DNA from: Planctomycetaceae bacterium
GTDB lineage: Bacteria > Planctomycetota > Planctomycetia > Pirellulales > Thermoguttaceae
NCBI GenBank assembly: GCA_031283515.1
Contig: JAITBS010000343.1
Location: forward strand, 1-34,547
DNA: 34,547 nt
Direction of reading: 5' to 3'
Positions 22,822-30,221 of the stretch are shown here, piece after piece. Under the pieces are notes generated by a model. That model saw only the letters and a program-made list of their open reading frames with translations. It searched no databases and was not told the origin of the DNA. Numbering within the stretch: the first letter of the stretch is position 1; each line of letters starts with the position of its first letter. A program made the position numbers and the translations under genes.

Positions 22822-24408
22822 ATGAAATCAAGTTTTTCTGAAAAAATACAAGAATCTATTTTCCTTAATCGGTGTTTTCCGGTAGGAGCGGAAGTTGTTA
22901 CTTCGCGAGGAATTTCGGTTCGGGGCGATTCTTCGCCGGTAGTTCTGGCTCGCGAATTATTATCGGATGATCGGATTAGTTGGGTTTCTATTACAGATAA
23001 CCCCGGCGGTAATCCAATGTTACCGGCAGATTGGCTTGCCGGTCAATTAACAGAATTTACTCATAATATTGTTCTGCATCTTGCCTGCAAAGATTATAAT
23101 CGTGCCGGTTTAGAATCAAATCTTTGGCGTTATGCGGCAGAAGGTTTTAATAATATTCTTGTTCTTTCCGGCGATCTTCCTGTAACAGGTTATCCGAAAC
23201 TTGCTTCCGGTGTATTTGATATGGATTCTGTCGGGTTGCTCGATATGGTAACATCAATGAATCACGGATTACCGGTTCCTTCGCGGCGCTGCGGTACCGA
23301 AACACTCACACCAACTGTTTTCTTTTCCGGTTGTGTGGTCAACCCGTTCAAACAAAACGAAAATGAACTCATTCCGCAATATTATAAATTAGTACGGAAA
23401 ATTCATGCCGGAGCCGTTTGGGTATTACCTCAATTAGGTTACGATATGCGGAAATTCCGCGAAGTGAAACAATTTCTCCATTCGCAAAATCTTAATGTTC
23501 CCATGATCGGTAATGTGTACGTCCTGACAAAAACTGTTGCGAAAATGTTCAACTCCGGTAAACTTGCCGGTTGTGTGGTCAGTAACCGATTGCTTGAGGA
23601 GATTGAAAAATATTCTACCGGTCAAGATAAAGGAAAACAATATTTTCGGGAACTTGCCGCGAAACAGTTAGCCGTTTTCAAAGGACTTGGATTTGCTGCC
23701 GGTTATCTTGGCGGAATAACGAAACCGGAATCATTTTTTGAAATTATTGAACAATCCAATCAATATTCCGGCAACGATTGGAAACAGTTTTATCAGGAAA
23801 TTCAATTTCCGCAACCTAACGAATTTTATCTTTTTGAAACGGATTTTTCGACGGAGTCCGGTAACTCTTCTCTGCCGCCGACTCTAAACCTAAACCTGAA
23901 AAATCCGCAAAAAACAAAAAATATTAACTTATTTTATCGTTTTTCGCGATTGGTTCACGCAATAGCGTTTCATCGGGATCATGGTTTGTATTCTACAATG
24001 AAAACGATATTTCTTTTTTTGAACAAAAACAATTCGTTTTGCCGTTTTTGTTTTCGGCTAATTCATCAAATTGAAAAGGATGTGAAACATTTATTTTACG
24101 GCTGTACGGATTGCGGAGATTGTGGACTTCCCGACACTGCCTATCTTTGTCCAATGAACAGTTGTTCGAAAAATATGCGTAACGGTCCTTGCGGCGGTTC
24201 CTCGAAAAGCCGTTGCGAATCGAATGACAAAGATTGTATCTGGACTATTGCGTATGACCGGTTGAAATATTTCAATGAGTTTGACGATTTCATAAATTCA
24301 CCGGTTATCACTTACAACGCAGCACTCAAAGGAACAAGCGCATGGTCAAATCTTTACCATGACCGCGACCACAACGCCAACTTGTCCAAAACTCAAGAAA
24401 ACAAATAA
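22822..24408 (+). CDS. Methylenetetrahydrofolate reductase fused to MTHFR_C cysteine domain
   Basis: Predicted folate one-carbon enzyme converting methylene-THF to methyl-THF. The N-terminal ~300 residues follow the MetF TIM barrel: EVVTSRG start, WVSITDNPGGNPM, HLACKDYNRAGLESNLWRYA, NILVLSGDLPV, a GAVWVLPQLGYDMRKF strand and VPMIGNVYVLTKTVAKMF. After a low-complexity linker (about 350-380), the C-terminal part (about 425-475) carries the MTHFR_C (MetV-type) cysteine motif YGCTDCGDCGLPDTAYLCPM, then KNMRNGPCGGS and further Cys, likely binding metal or an Fe-S cluster. In acetogens MetV and MetF are separate subunits; here they are one chain. The ATG at 22822 with GGA upstream is preferred over a TTG at 22792. 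The electron donor cannot be told from sequence; the nearby flavodoxin is not linked. Confidence 0.87.
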   Translation: MKSSFSEKIQESIFLNRCFPVGAEVVTSRGISVRGDSSPVVLARELLSDDRISWVSITDNPGGNPMLPADWLAGQLTEFTHNIVLHLACKDYNRAGLESNLWRYAAEGFNNILVLSGDLPVTGYPKLASGVFDMDSVGLLDMVTSMNHGLPVPSRRCGTETLTPTVFFSGCVVNPFKQNENELIPQYYKLVRKIHAGAVWVLPQLGYDMRKFREVKQFLHSQNLNVPMIGNVYVLTKTVAKMFNSGKLAGCVVSNRLLEEIEKYSTGQDKGKQYFRELAAKQLAVFKGLGFAAGYLGGITKPESFFEIIEQSNQYSGNDWKQFYQEIQFPQPNEFYLFETDFSTESGNSSLPPTLNLNLKNPQKTKNINLFYRFSRLVHAIAFHRDHGLYSTMKTIFLFLNKNNSFCRFCFRLIHQIEKDVKHLFYGCTDCGDCGLPDTAYLCPMNSCSKNMRNGPCGGSSKSRCESNDKDCIWTIAYDRLKYFNEFDDFINSPVITYNAALKGTSAWSNLYHDRDHNANLSKTQENK

Positions 24409-24501
24409 TTGTCCGTAAATTACGCAGAATTTTAAAATTATTGTAATCTGTCAGCGGCATAATTTTTAGAATACGTCATTTGTCAAAATCGTCCTTAACA
24501 A

Positions 24502-24694
24502 AACCTCATTTTCACCTAATTTTTCCGAACAATTGTTTAAAAGACCTCAGTAGTAACAAGTTAAGAACACAACGACCTCATTACCTCATTCACATAGAAA
24601 ACAATGAGGTAATAAGGTAATGAGGTTGACATGTGGGGAAACAATTGGCTACTGAGGTTGTTTTGTTAGGAAAATTAGGTTGAAAAATGAGGTT
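24502..24694. repeat. ~193-bp imperfect inverted repeat built on ACCTCATT units
   Basis: Four arm segments pair in nested order: AACCTCATTTT (24502-24512) with 24684-24694; CACCTAATTTTTCC (24513-24526) with GGAAAATTAGGTTG (24669-24682); GACCTCAGTAG (24543-24553) with CTACTGAGGTTG (24649-24660); CGACCTCATTACCTCATT (24573-24590) with the AATGAGGT...AATGAGGTTG segment (24604-24629). The loop is about 13 nt. Unpaired stretches between the segments differ in sequence. It could be a decayed MITE, an RNA-folding repeat or a bidirectional terminator. A TTATGAGGTTGG trace at about 179-190 shows that the motif occurs elsewhere. Confidence 0.65.
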
Positions 24695-24732
24695 CATTGT
24701 TTATTACTTTGATCATTCATAATTACAAAATA

Positions 24733-24753
24733 ATAATTCCACTGATAGATTAC
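24733..24753. repeat. Repeat family C 21-mer, copy 3
   Basis: Identical to 10106-10126. Here it follows the large inverted repeat instead of a family-A hairpin. Confidence 0.6.
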
Positions 24754-24785
24754 AAGGATTTTTATTTAATTTCAATAAACGTTTT

Positions 24786-24830
24786 GAAAAATCTGCGTAA
24801 TCTGCGGATTCCGTTAATAAAATAGAATGT
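24786..24830 (+). repeat. Repeat family B copy
   Basis: AAATCTGCGTAATCTGCGGA followed by TTCCGTTAATAAAATAGAAT; the second part matches the tail of the copy at 15009-15055 and TATTGAATAGAATCCCGT near 18600. Confidence 0.5.
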
Positions 24831-24890
24831 TACAATAAAAATCCGTTTGTTCCGGCTGAAAATCCAAGCGAAAGGCGAAAACGTATCCGG

Positions 24891-26282
24891 CTACTCAACC
24901 GGATTATTCTGTTTCAATTTTTGTTCTGGAGCGGCAGCGTTTAGGACGAAACAAAATAAAATCATTGCCGTAAACGACGCCCCTATTAAACAAAGAAAAA
25001 CTATATTCCAGTTGTATTTTTCCGCTATAAACCCAACTCCCCAACCTGTAACAATCACACTCATATAACCAAAAATTCCTGTCAAACCGTTCGCGGCGGC
25101 AGCAGCTTTTTTCGTTGCAATATTAGCAACAACCACGCCAATCAAACATTGAGGACCATAAATGAAAAAACCAAGTACCGCAAGAAATAACGCATTGACC
25201 CAAACAGACGATGAATCTGTCCACCAAAAAAGTCCCATCGTTATCGTACAACCAAACATGTAAAGAAAACAAACCTTCGAACCTTGACTCCGAAATATTT
25301 TGTCCATAAGAAACCCGCTGCATAGCATTCCGATAACGCCTATTAATTCGTAACAACTACTCACCACACCGCTCTGTATAATATCAATTCCTTTGGCTTG
25401 TTTCAAAAATGTCGGTGCCCAATCAATAATTGAAAACCGAACAATATAAACAAAAAAATTAGCAAAACTAATTATCCAAATCGCCGGATTTGAATAAACG
25501 TACTTATACAATGTTTGACCCAGTCCTTCGCGAATCGGTTCTGTTTTATTTTCATTTTTTGGTTCTTCGATTATTTGCCCGCTTTTTTTAGCGTAATAAT
25601 TTTCAACCGGTTCAAGTCCCATTGATTCCGGCGAATCCCGCAATCGCTCAAAAAGAAAAATCGATCCCAAAACAGCAATCGTACCGGGAATAAAGAAACA
25701 ATATCGCCAATCATGAAACAATAAAAACACTCCGCTATTAAGAAGAAATACAAGTCCGGCTCCAATCGAATGAGAAGTATTCCAAATCGAAAATTTCACA
25801 CCGCGTTCTTCGGCGGCAAACCAATGAGTTAAACTTTTAGCGCACGGCGGAAATCCCATTCCTTGAAACCACGCATTCACTACCCAAAACATTCCCATCA
25901 CCCAAACAACATTGCTCATTCCGAATCCGAAATTCGCTGCGGCACAAAAAAATAATCCCGTTGCCATAAACCAACGCGGATTCACACGGTCAGCAATAAT
26001 TCCATTCGCAAATCGGGAAAATCCGTACAATAAACCATGAAACGTTAAAAATAAACCGAGTTGCGTCTTGCTAATACCAAGATCAGATTCTATCAACGGC
26101 ATCGCCATCGAAAGATTCTTACGGATAAAATAAAAGAAAATATACCCAAACATCGTCGTGTACAATATCCGCATCCGCCAATATTCGTACGATTTATCTG
26201 TCGCTTTCATATTGTAATAAATTGTATTAAGTTGTTGTGAAAATGATTTGAAGTCAACCCGTTTTTGTTCGTTTAATTTCAC
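24891..26282 (-). CDS. OPA-family (UhpC/GlpT-like) organophosphate transporter or sensor
   Basis: MFS protein of the organophosphate:phosphate antiporter family, 463 residues, 12 predicted TM helices, inner membrane. The family N-terminus YEYWRMRILYTTMFGYIFFY then FIRKN places the first substrate-binding Arg at about residue 54. VNAWFQGMGFPPCAKSLTHW and ERGVKFSIWNTSHSIGAGLV follow, and the second Arg sits in VYIVRFSIIDWAPTFL. The wording is closer to UhpC (hexose-phosphate sensor/transporter) than to GlpT. It is the last gene of the glycerophosphate operon and is distinct from the GlpT at 27253. The ORF start at 26282 overlaps the HAD gene by 29 nt; an ATG at 26210 avoids the overlap. The substrate (glycerophosphodiester, glycerol-1-phosphate or sugar phosphate) is open. 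Confidence 0.88.
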   Translation of the reverse strand: MKLNEQKRVDFKSFSQQLNTIYYNMKATDKSYEYWRMRILYTTMFGYIFFYFIRKNLSMAMPLIESDLGISKTQLGLFLTFHGLLYGFSRFANGIIADRVNPRWFMATGLFFCAAANFGFGMSNVVWVMGMFWVVNAWFQGMGFPPCAKSLTHWFAAEERGVKFSIWNTSHSIGAGLVFLLNSGVFLLFHDWRYCFFIPGTIAVLGSIFLFERLRDSPESMGLEPVENYYAKKSGQIIEEPKNENKTEPIREGLGQTLYKYVYSNPAIWIISFANFFVYIVRFSIIDWAPTFLKQAKGIDIIQSGVVSSCYELIGVIGMLCSGFLMDKIFRSQGSKVCFLYMFGCTITMGLFWWTDSSSVWVNALFLAVLGFFIYGPQCLIGVVVANIATKKAAAAANGLTGIFGYMSVIVTGWGVGFIAEKYNWNIVFLCLIGASFTAMILFCFVLNAAAPEQKLKQNNPVE

Positions 26283-27066
26283 GGGCGAGATCGAAAATTG
26301 TGTCGAAAATAAAATTTGGTTTTTGTTCGCTTTTTTCTAAATCTGCTTGAGTTGCTTCGCCGCTGAGAACAAGAATACCAATAATTCCAGAGCGTCTTGC
26401 CATTTCAATATCAGTGTAAAGCCGGTCGCCGACCATGCCGATTTCGTTCGGTTTTAGTTTGTATTTTTGTACGATTCCGTCAATCATCAACCGATTCGGT
26501 TTGCCGGAAATCTGATCCGGTTTTCGTCCGGTAACTGATGCGATACATTCGCAAACCGCACCGCAATCAATGAGAATTGTCGGCGAATCTGTCGGGCAAA
26601 CCATATCGGGATGTGTTGCCAGATAAGGTTTGCCTTGCTTGATCCACCACGCCGTTTTGCAAAGTTTTGCATAAGTTAGCGTAACGTCAAAAGCAACCAC
26701 GACTGCTTCCGGTTCCTCCGAATCATCATCCGAAATCACACGATAACCCGCTTCGATAAATTCCATCTTGAGACTTTCCGTTCCAAGAAGATAAATAGTC
26801 GAAACATTCGGATAATTATTGTGCATAAAATCAATTGTCGCCAACGAAGAAGTGTACAAATTTTCTTCTTGACAACGCAAACCAAGCCGGCGTATTTTTT
26901 GTACATAATCTTTCGCACTAATCGAAGAATTGTTTGTCAAATAAGTATAAGTAACGCCGCAAGACTCCAAAATTTCAAGAGATTCCAACGTGTACGGAAA
27001 AAGAGTCTTTCCGCGATAAATCGTTCCGTCAAGATCAAAAACTAAGTGTCGAATATCAGAAAGCAT
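26254..27066 (-). CDS. HAD-superfamily phosphatase, NagD/class IIA type
   Basis: 270-residue cytoplasmic phosphatase. Motif I is VFDLDGTIYRG with nucleophile Asp11 and acid/base Asp13, motif II is YLTNNSS, a Lys lies in RKPDQISGKPN, and motif IV is GMVGDRLYTDIEMA. The large C2 cap between motifs II and III (with VVVAFDVTLTYAKLC and LATHPDMVCPT) is typical of NagD, 4-nitrophenylphosphatase and phosphoglycolate/glycerol-phosphate phosphatases. In this operon, glycerol-phosphate dephosphorylation is a reasonable inference. The ATG at 27066 matches the family start; the frame extends to 27120, but a TTGACA-like -35 lies inside that extension. A possible separate promoter and an operator-like site (27210-27223) lie in the 187-nt gap after glpT. 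Confidence 0.88.
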   Translation of the reverse strand: MLSDIRHLVFDLDGTIYRGKTLFPYTLESLEILESCGVTYTYLTNNSSISAKDYVQKIRRLGLRCQEENLYTSSLATIDFMHNNYPNVSTIYLLGTESLKMEFIEAGYRVISDDDSEEPEAVVVAFDVTLTYAKLCKTAWWIKQGKPYLATHPDMVCPTDSPTILIDCGAVCECIASVTGRKPDQISGKPNRLMIDGIVQKYKLKPNEIGMVGDRLYTDIEMARRSGIIGILVLSGEATQADLEKSEQKPNFIFDTIFDLAREIKRTKTG

Positions 27067-27091
27067 CGTATTAGCAAATTTTGAAATAATT

Positions 27092-27120
27092 AAATAAGAC
27101 AATAAATTAAATATTGTCAA
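27092..27120 (-). promoter_or_regulatory. Possible internal promoter for the HAD and UhpC-like genes
   Basis: On the minus strand TTGACA is at 27120-27115, followed after 17-18 bp by a poor -10 (TTATTT/TATTTA). The predicted start lies just before the ATG at 27066. It would allow expression of the last two operon genes separately from glpT. Confidence 0.3.
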
Positions 27121-27209
27121 GACAAATATTGTTAAAATAAATTGACGTGAGAATATTTTTAGTGTTCATATAAATCATCAAAAAAGTTAGGTAATTTTTT
27201 ATTGATTGG

Positions 27210-27224
27210 TGTAAACGGTTATAA
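27210..27224. promoter_or_regulatory. Operator-like motif TGTAAACGGTTATAA in the glpT-HAD gap
   Basis: TGTAAACGGTTATA resembles the LacI-type palindromes at 13526 and 13580. Its AAACGGTTATAA part matches AAATGGTTATAA at 31584-31595, just before the first gene of the same operon, in 11 of 12 positions. A shared operator is possible. Confidence 0.35.
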
Positions 27225-27252
27225 TCTATTACAATTCAAAAAAATGTTAATA

Positions 27253-28608
27253 TTATAATAAATTTTCTGTTGTTTTTGTATTATTGTTCTTTTTTTTCCA
27301 TGTTAATGCGATAAAAAACATTGCGGCAAAACAGGATGCGAGAAGCAAAATAAAATTTCCGTTCCATCCGAAGTTATCGACAATCCAACCAATAACAATA
27401 TTTGCCGACATTGCCCCGAAAAAATAACCGAACAAACCGGTTAATCCGGCTGCGGTTCCGGCGGCTTTTTTTGGAACAAGTTCTAAAGCGTGCAAACCGG
27501 TCATCATTACAGGACCATAAATCAGGAAACCAATACTAATTAACGAAACATTGACCAACCAAATCATACCCGGCGGATGAAGCCAATACACGGCAATTGA
27601 AATTGTAACTAAAATCAAGAAGAGAATTGTTGCCGGAGCGCGATGTCCTTTGAAAAACTTGTCGCTCATCCAACCACAAAGTAAAGTGCCGGGAATTCCT
27701 GCGTATTCGTACGCAAAATAAGCCCAACTCGCCTTGTTGATCGAATACCCTTTAACTTCGGTCAGATAAGTCGGAGCCCAATCAATAACTCCGTAACGAA
27801 TTAAGTAAATAAAAGCGTTTGCTAAGGCGACAAACCAAAGGAGTTTGTTGTTAAATACGTACAAAAAGAAAATTTCATACGGAGTCATTTCTTTTTCGAA
27901 CGATTCATTATAATTTTCGGGATATTCATTTTTATATTTTTCGATAGGCGGCAAACCGCAAGATTGAGGAGTATCACGCATCAGAAAAAACGTGATTCCG
28001 GCAACCACACAAGCAACGATTGCCGGAAAATAAAAAATACTTCGCCAATCGTTACTAAAAAGAAAAAGTCCTAAAACAGCTAAAGGACCAATCAGACCAC
28101 CGCCGACATTATGCGAAACATTCCAGATTGCCATACGAAATCCGCGTTCACGAACCGTAAACCAATGAACCATTGAACGACCACACGGAGCCCAACCCAT
28201 TCCCTGAAACCAACCGCCGAGAAACAAAATAATGTACATAATTGTAACGGACGATGTGGCAAAAGAAAAACAACCGAAAAGAAAACTAACTCCCGCTGTC
28301 AACAGAAGACCGAATGTCAAAAATTTTCGTGCATCACTCCGATCAGAGACATTACCCATCAGGAATTTACTGATTCCGTACGAAAACGCAACAGCGGAAA
28401 AAACAAAACCAAGTTGCGTTTTGGAATAACCTTGTTCCACAAGATACGGCATTGCCAAAGAAAAATTTTTCCGCAACAAATAATATCCGGCGTAACCAAT
28501 AAACGTTCCAAGAAAAACTTGTTCGCGCAACTGCCGGTAAGACGAATCAATCTGATCGTCTGGAAGTAATGGTTTCGAAGCCGCCGGTTTTAAGGAAAAA
28601 AAAGTCAT
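27253..28608 (-). CDS. glpT: Glycerol-3-phosphate:phosphate antiporter GlpT
   Basis: Inner-membrane MFS antiporter importing sn-glycerol-3-phosphate in exchange for phosphate. 451 residues with the GlpT N-terminus (LPDDQIDSSYRQLREQVFLG). The two substrate-phosphate arginines are in place: Arg46 in YYLLRKNFSLAMPYL and Arg271 in IYLIRYGVIDWAPTYL. Also seen are GGWFQGMGWAPCGRSMVHWF, RERGFRMAIWNVSHNVGGGL and GFLIYGPVMMTGLHALELVP with KKAAGTAAGLTGLFGY. Its ATG overlaps the glpD stop by one base (TAATG), indicating translational coupling. It follows glpD and precedes the HAD phosphatase. Confidence 0.95.
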   Translation of the reverse strand: MTFFSLKPAASKPLLPDDQIDSSYRQLREQVFLGTFIGYAGYYLLRKNFSLAMPYLVEQGYSKTQLGFVFSAVAFSYGISKFLMGNVSDRSDARKFLTFGLLLTAGVSFLFGCFSFATSSVTIMYIILFLGGWFQGMGWAPCGRSMVHWFTVRERGFRMAIWNVSHNVGGGLIGPLAVLGLFLFSNDWRSIFYFPAIVACVVAGITFFLMRDTPQSCGLPPIEKYKNEYPENYNESFEKEMTPYEIFFLYVFNNKLLWFVALANAFIYLIRYGVIDWAPTYLTEVKGYSINKASWAYFAYEYAGIPGTLLCGWMSDKFFKGHRAPATILFLILVTISIAVYWLHPPGMIWLVNVSLISIGFLIYGPVMMTGLHALELVPKKAAGTAAGLTGLFGYFFGAMSANIVIGWIVDNFGWNGNFILLLASCFAAMFFIALTWKKKNNNTKTTENLL

Positions 28609-30185
28609 TACTGTTTATAAGGAACGAGTAAATATTGATTGGCAATTTGTACGAAATCATCAATTTGTTTTCGTTTCCAATTTTCATCATAATTTAATTC
28701 TTCGGCAATTAAATCGGCAATTATTGGAGCAATATCAATTGCAGCCCGTGCATCAAGCAATAAAGCACGAAGCCGCCGTGCCAAAACATCTTCAACCGAT
28801 CTTGCCAGTTCAAACCGAACCGCCCAAATAATTTCCGCCTTGATCGACGACAACCGCTCATGCAATCGCTCGCCCAATTTCGGACACTCCACCGCCAACC
28901 GTTCAATCTCAACACGATCAGCACCATAAACGTACAACGGATTCGTTCTGTCCGCATCTTTTTGAAAACCATGAATATGAAATTTTTCCGTAACACATTT
29001 CCGCTTCTCCAATTTGCCGATTGAGATCGCTTTATCGAGAACATCTTGCGCCATTCTCCGATACGTTGTCCATTTTCCGCCGGTAATTGTCAACAGACCT
29101 GAATCCGAAACAATAATTTTATGATTTCGTGAAATCTCGCGGGTCTTTTTTTCGGTTGACTTTTTCGGAGCGGCAAGCGGACGCAATCCGGAAAAAACAC
29201 TTCGAACATCTTCACGTTGAATCGGTTTTTCAAGATATTTTCCGGCACTTTGTAACACAAAATCAATTTCACTATCGAGTGCTTTGGGTTCTAATGATGT
29301 TTCGTTAATAGGTGTATCAGTTGTTCCGATAACAACTTTGTCATGCCAAGGAACCGCAAAAAGAACTCGTCCATCATCGGTTTTTGGAATCATCAACGCA
29401 TCGTCGCCGGGTAAAAATTCACGATCAACAACCAGATGAATCCCCTGACTCGGTCTGACAAGATCAGGCGAATTGGGAATGTCCATTTGAATTATATCGT
29501 TGACAAAAACGCCTGTCGCATTGATAACAAGTTTACTTTGCAACGAAAATGTCAAACCGGTTTCCATATCTTGTGCATTAACTCCGATAATTTCGCCGCC
29601 GGCTGATTTATTCAACGCCGTAACTTTTACGTAATTAACTGTAACGCCGCCATTTTTCAAGATACTTCGGACAAGATGAATCGCTAACCGCGAGTCGTCA
29701 AATTGCCCGTCATGATAAACGACTCCGTTTTTAAGATTGTGTTGGCGAACTGTCGGTATTCGCTTGATTACTTCCTTGCGCCCGATGTAATACGATCTTC
29801 CGAAACTGAGCCGTCCGGCAAGAATATCGTACATCGTCAACCCAATTGTATAAAACAATCCGCGCCGCCATTGGTAATTCGGAATAATAAACGTTTGATT
29901 TTTAACAAGATGCGGCGCATTTTGAAGCAGCAAACCACGTTCCCGTAACGCTTCAATAACCAAACCAACATCACCTTGTGCAAGATAACGGACGCCGCCA
30001 TGAACTAATTTTGTACTTTTACTCGACGTTCCTTTTGTGAAATCATGCTGTTCCAACAGCAACACCGAATACCCGCGAAGCGAAGCATCCAACGCAATAC
30101 CAAGTCCGGTAGCACCGCCGCCGATGACAATCACATCCCAAAATGTTTGTTGGCGAATCTTGTTAAAAAGTTCTTCACGTTTCAT
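28608..30185 (-). CDS. glpD: Aerobic-type glycerol-3-phosphate dehydrogenase GlpD
   Basis: FAD-dependent, membrane-associated oxidation of sn-glycerol-3-phosphate to DHAP, feeding electrons to quinone. 525 residues. The FAD-binding motif is VIVIGGGATGLGIALDASLR (GGGATG at about 22-27), followed by the family signature GTSSKSTKLVHGGVRYLAQG, the substrate region PSQGIHLVVDREFL, VIGTTDTP, and GLLTITGGKWTTYRRMAQDV. The C-terminal DAO_C helical domain has ARSVEDVLARRLRALLLDA. GlpA is the alternative, but the length and absence of GlpB/GlpC favour GlpD. Its stop overlaps the glpT start by one base, and it follows the G1P dehydrogenase gene by 36 nt. Confidence 0.95.
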   Translation of the reverse strand: MKREELFNKIRQQTFWDVIVIGGGATGLGIALDASLRGYSVLLLEQHDFTKGTSSKSTKLVHGGVRYLAQGDVGLVIEALRERGLLLQNAPHLVKNQTFIIPNYQWRRGLFYTIGLTMYDILAGRLSFGRSYYIGRKEVIKRIPTVRQHNLKNGVVYHDGQFDDSRLAIHLVRSILKNGGVTVNYVKVTALNKSAGGEIIGVNAQDMETGLTFSLQSKLVINATGVFVNDIIQMDIPNSPDLVRPSQGIHLVVDREFLPGDDALMIPKTDDGRVLFAVPWHDKVVIGTTDTPINETSLEPKALDSEIDFVLQSAGKYLEKPIQREDVRSVFSGLRPLAAPKKSTEKKTREISRNHKIIVSDSGLLTITGGKWTTYRRMAQDVLDKAISIGKLEKRKCVTEKFHIHGFQKDADRTNPLYVYGADRVEIERLAVECPKLGERLHERLSSIKAEIIWAVRFELARSVEDVLARRLRALLLDARAAIDIAPIIADLIAEELNYDENWKRKQIDDFVQIANQYLLVPYKQ

Positions 30186-30221
30186 GAAATTTTGTTCCTT
30201 TATTTTTTAAGTTTCGGAAAT

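Larger units (their letters stand above)
24409..24890. other. Convergent intergenic region with large inverted repeat
   Basis: 482 nt between the converging MTHFR and UhpC-like genes. In order: about 90 nt of unremarkable AT-rich DNA, the ~193-bp imperfect inverted repeat (24502-24694), a family-C 21-mer (24733-24753) and a family-B copy (24786-24830). No gene seen. Confidence 0.6.
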
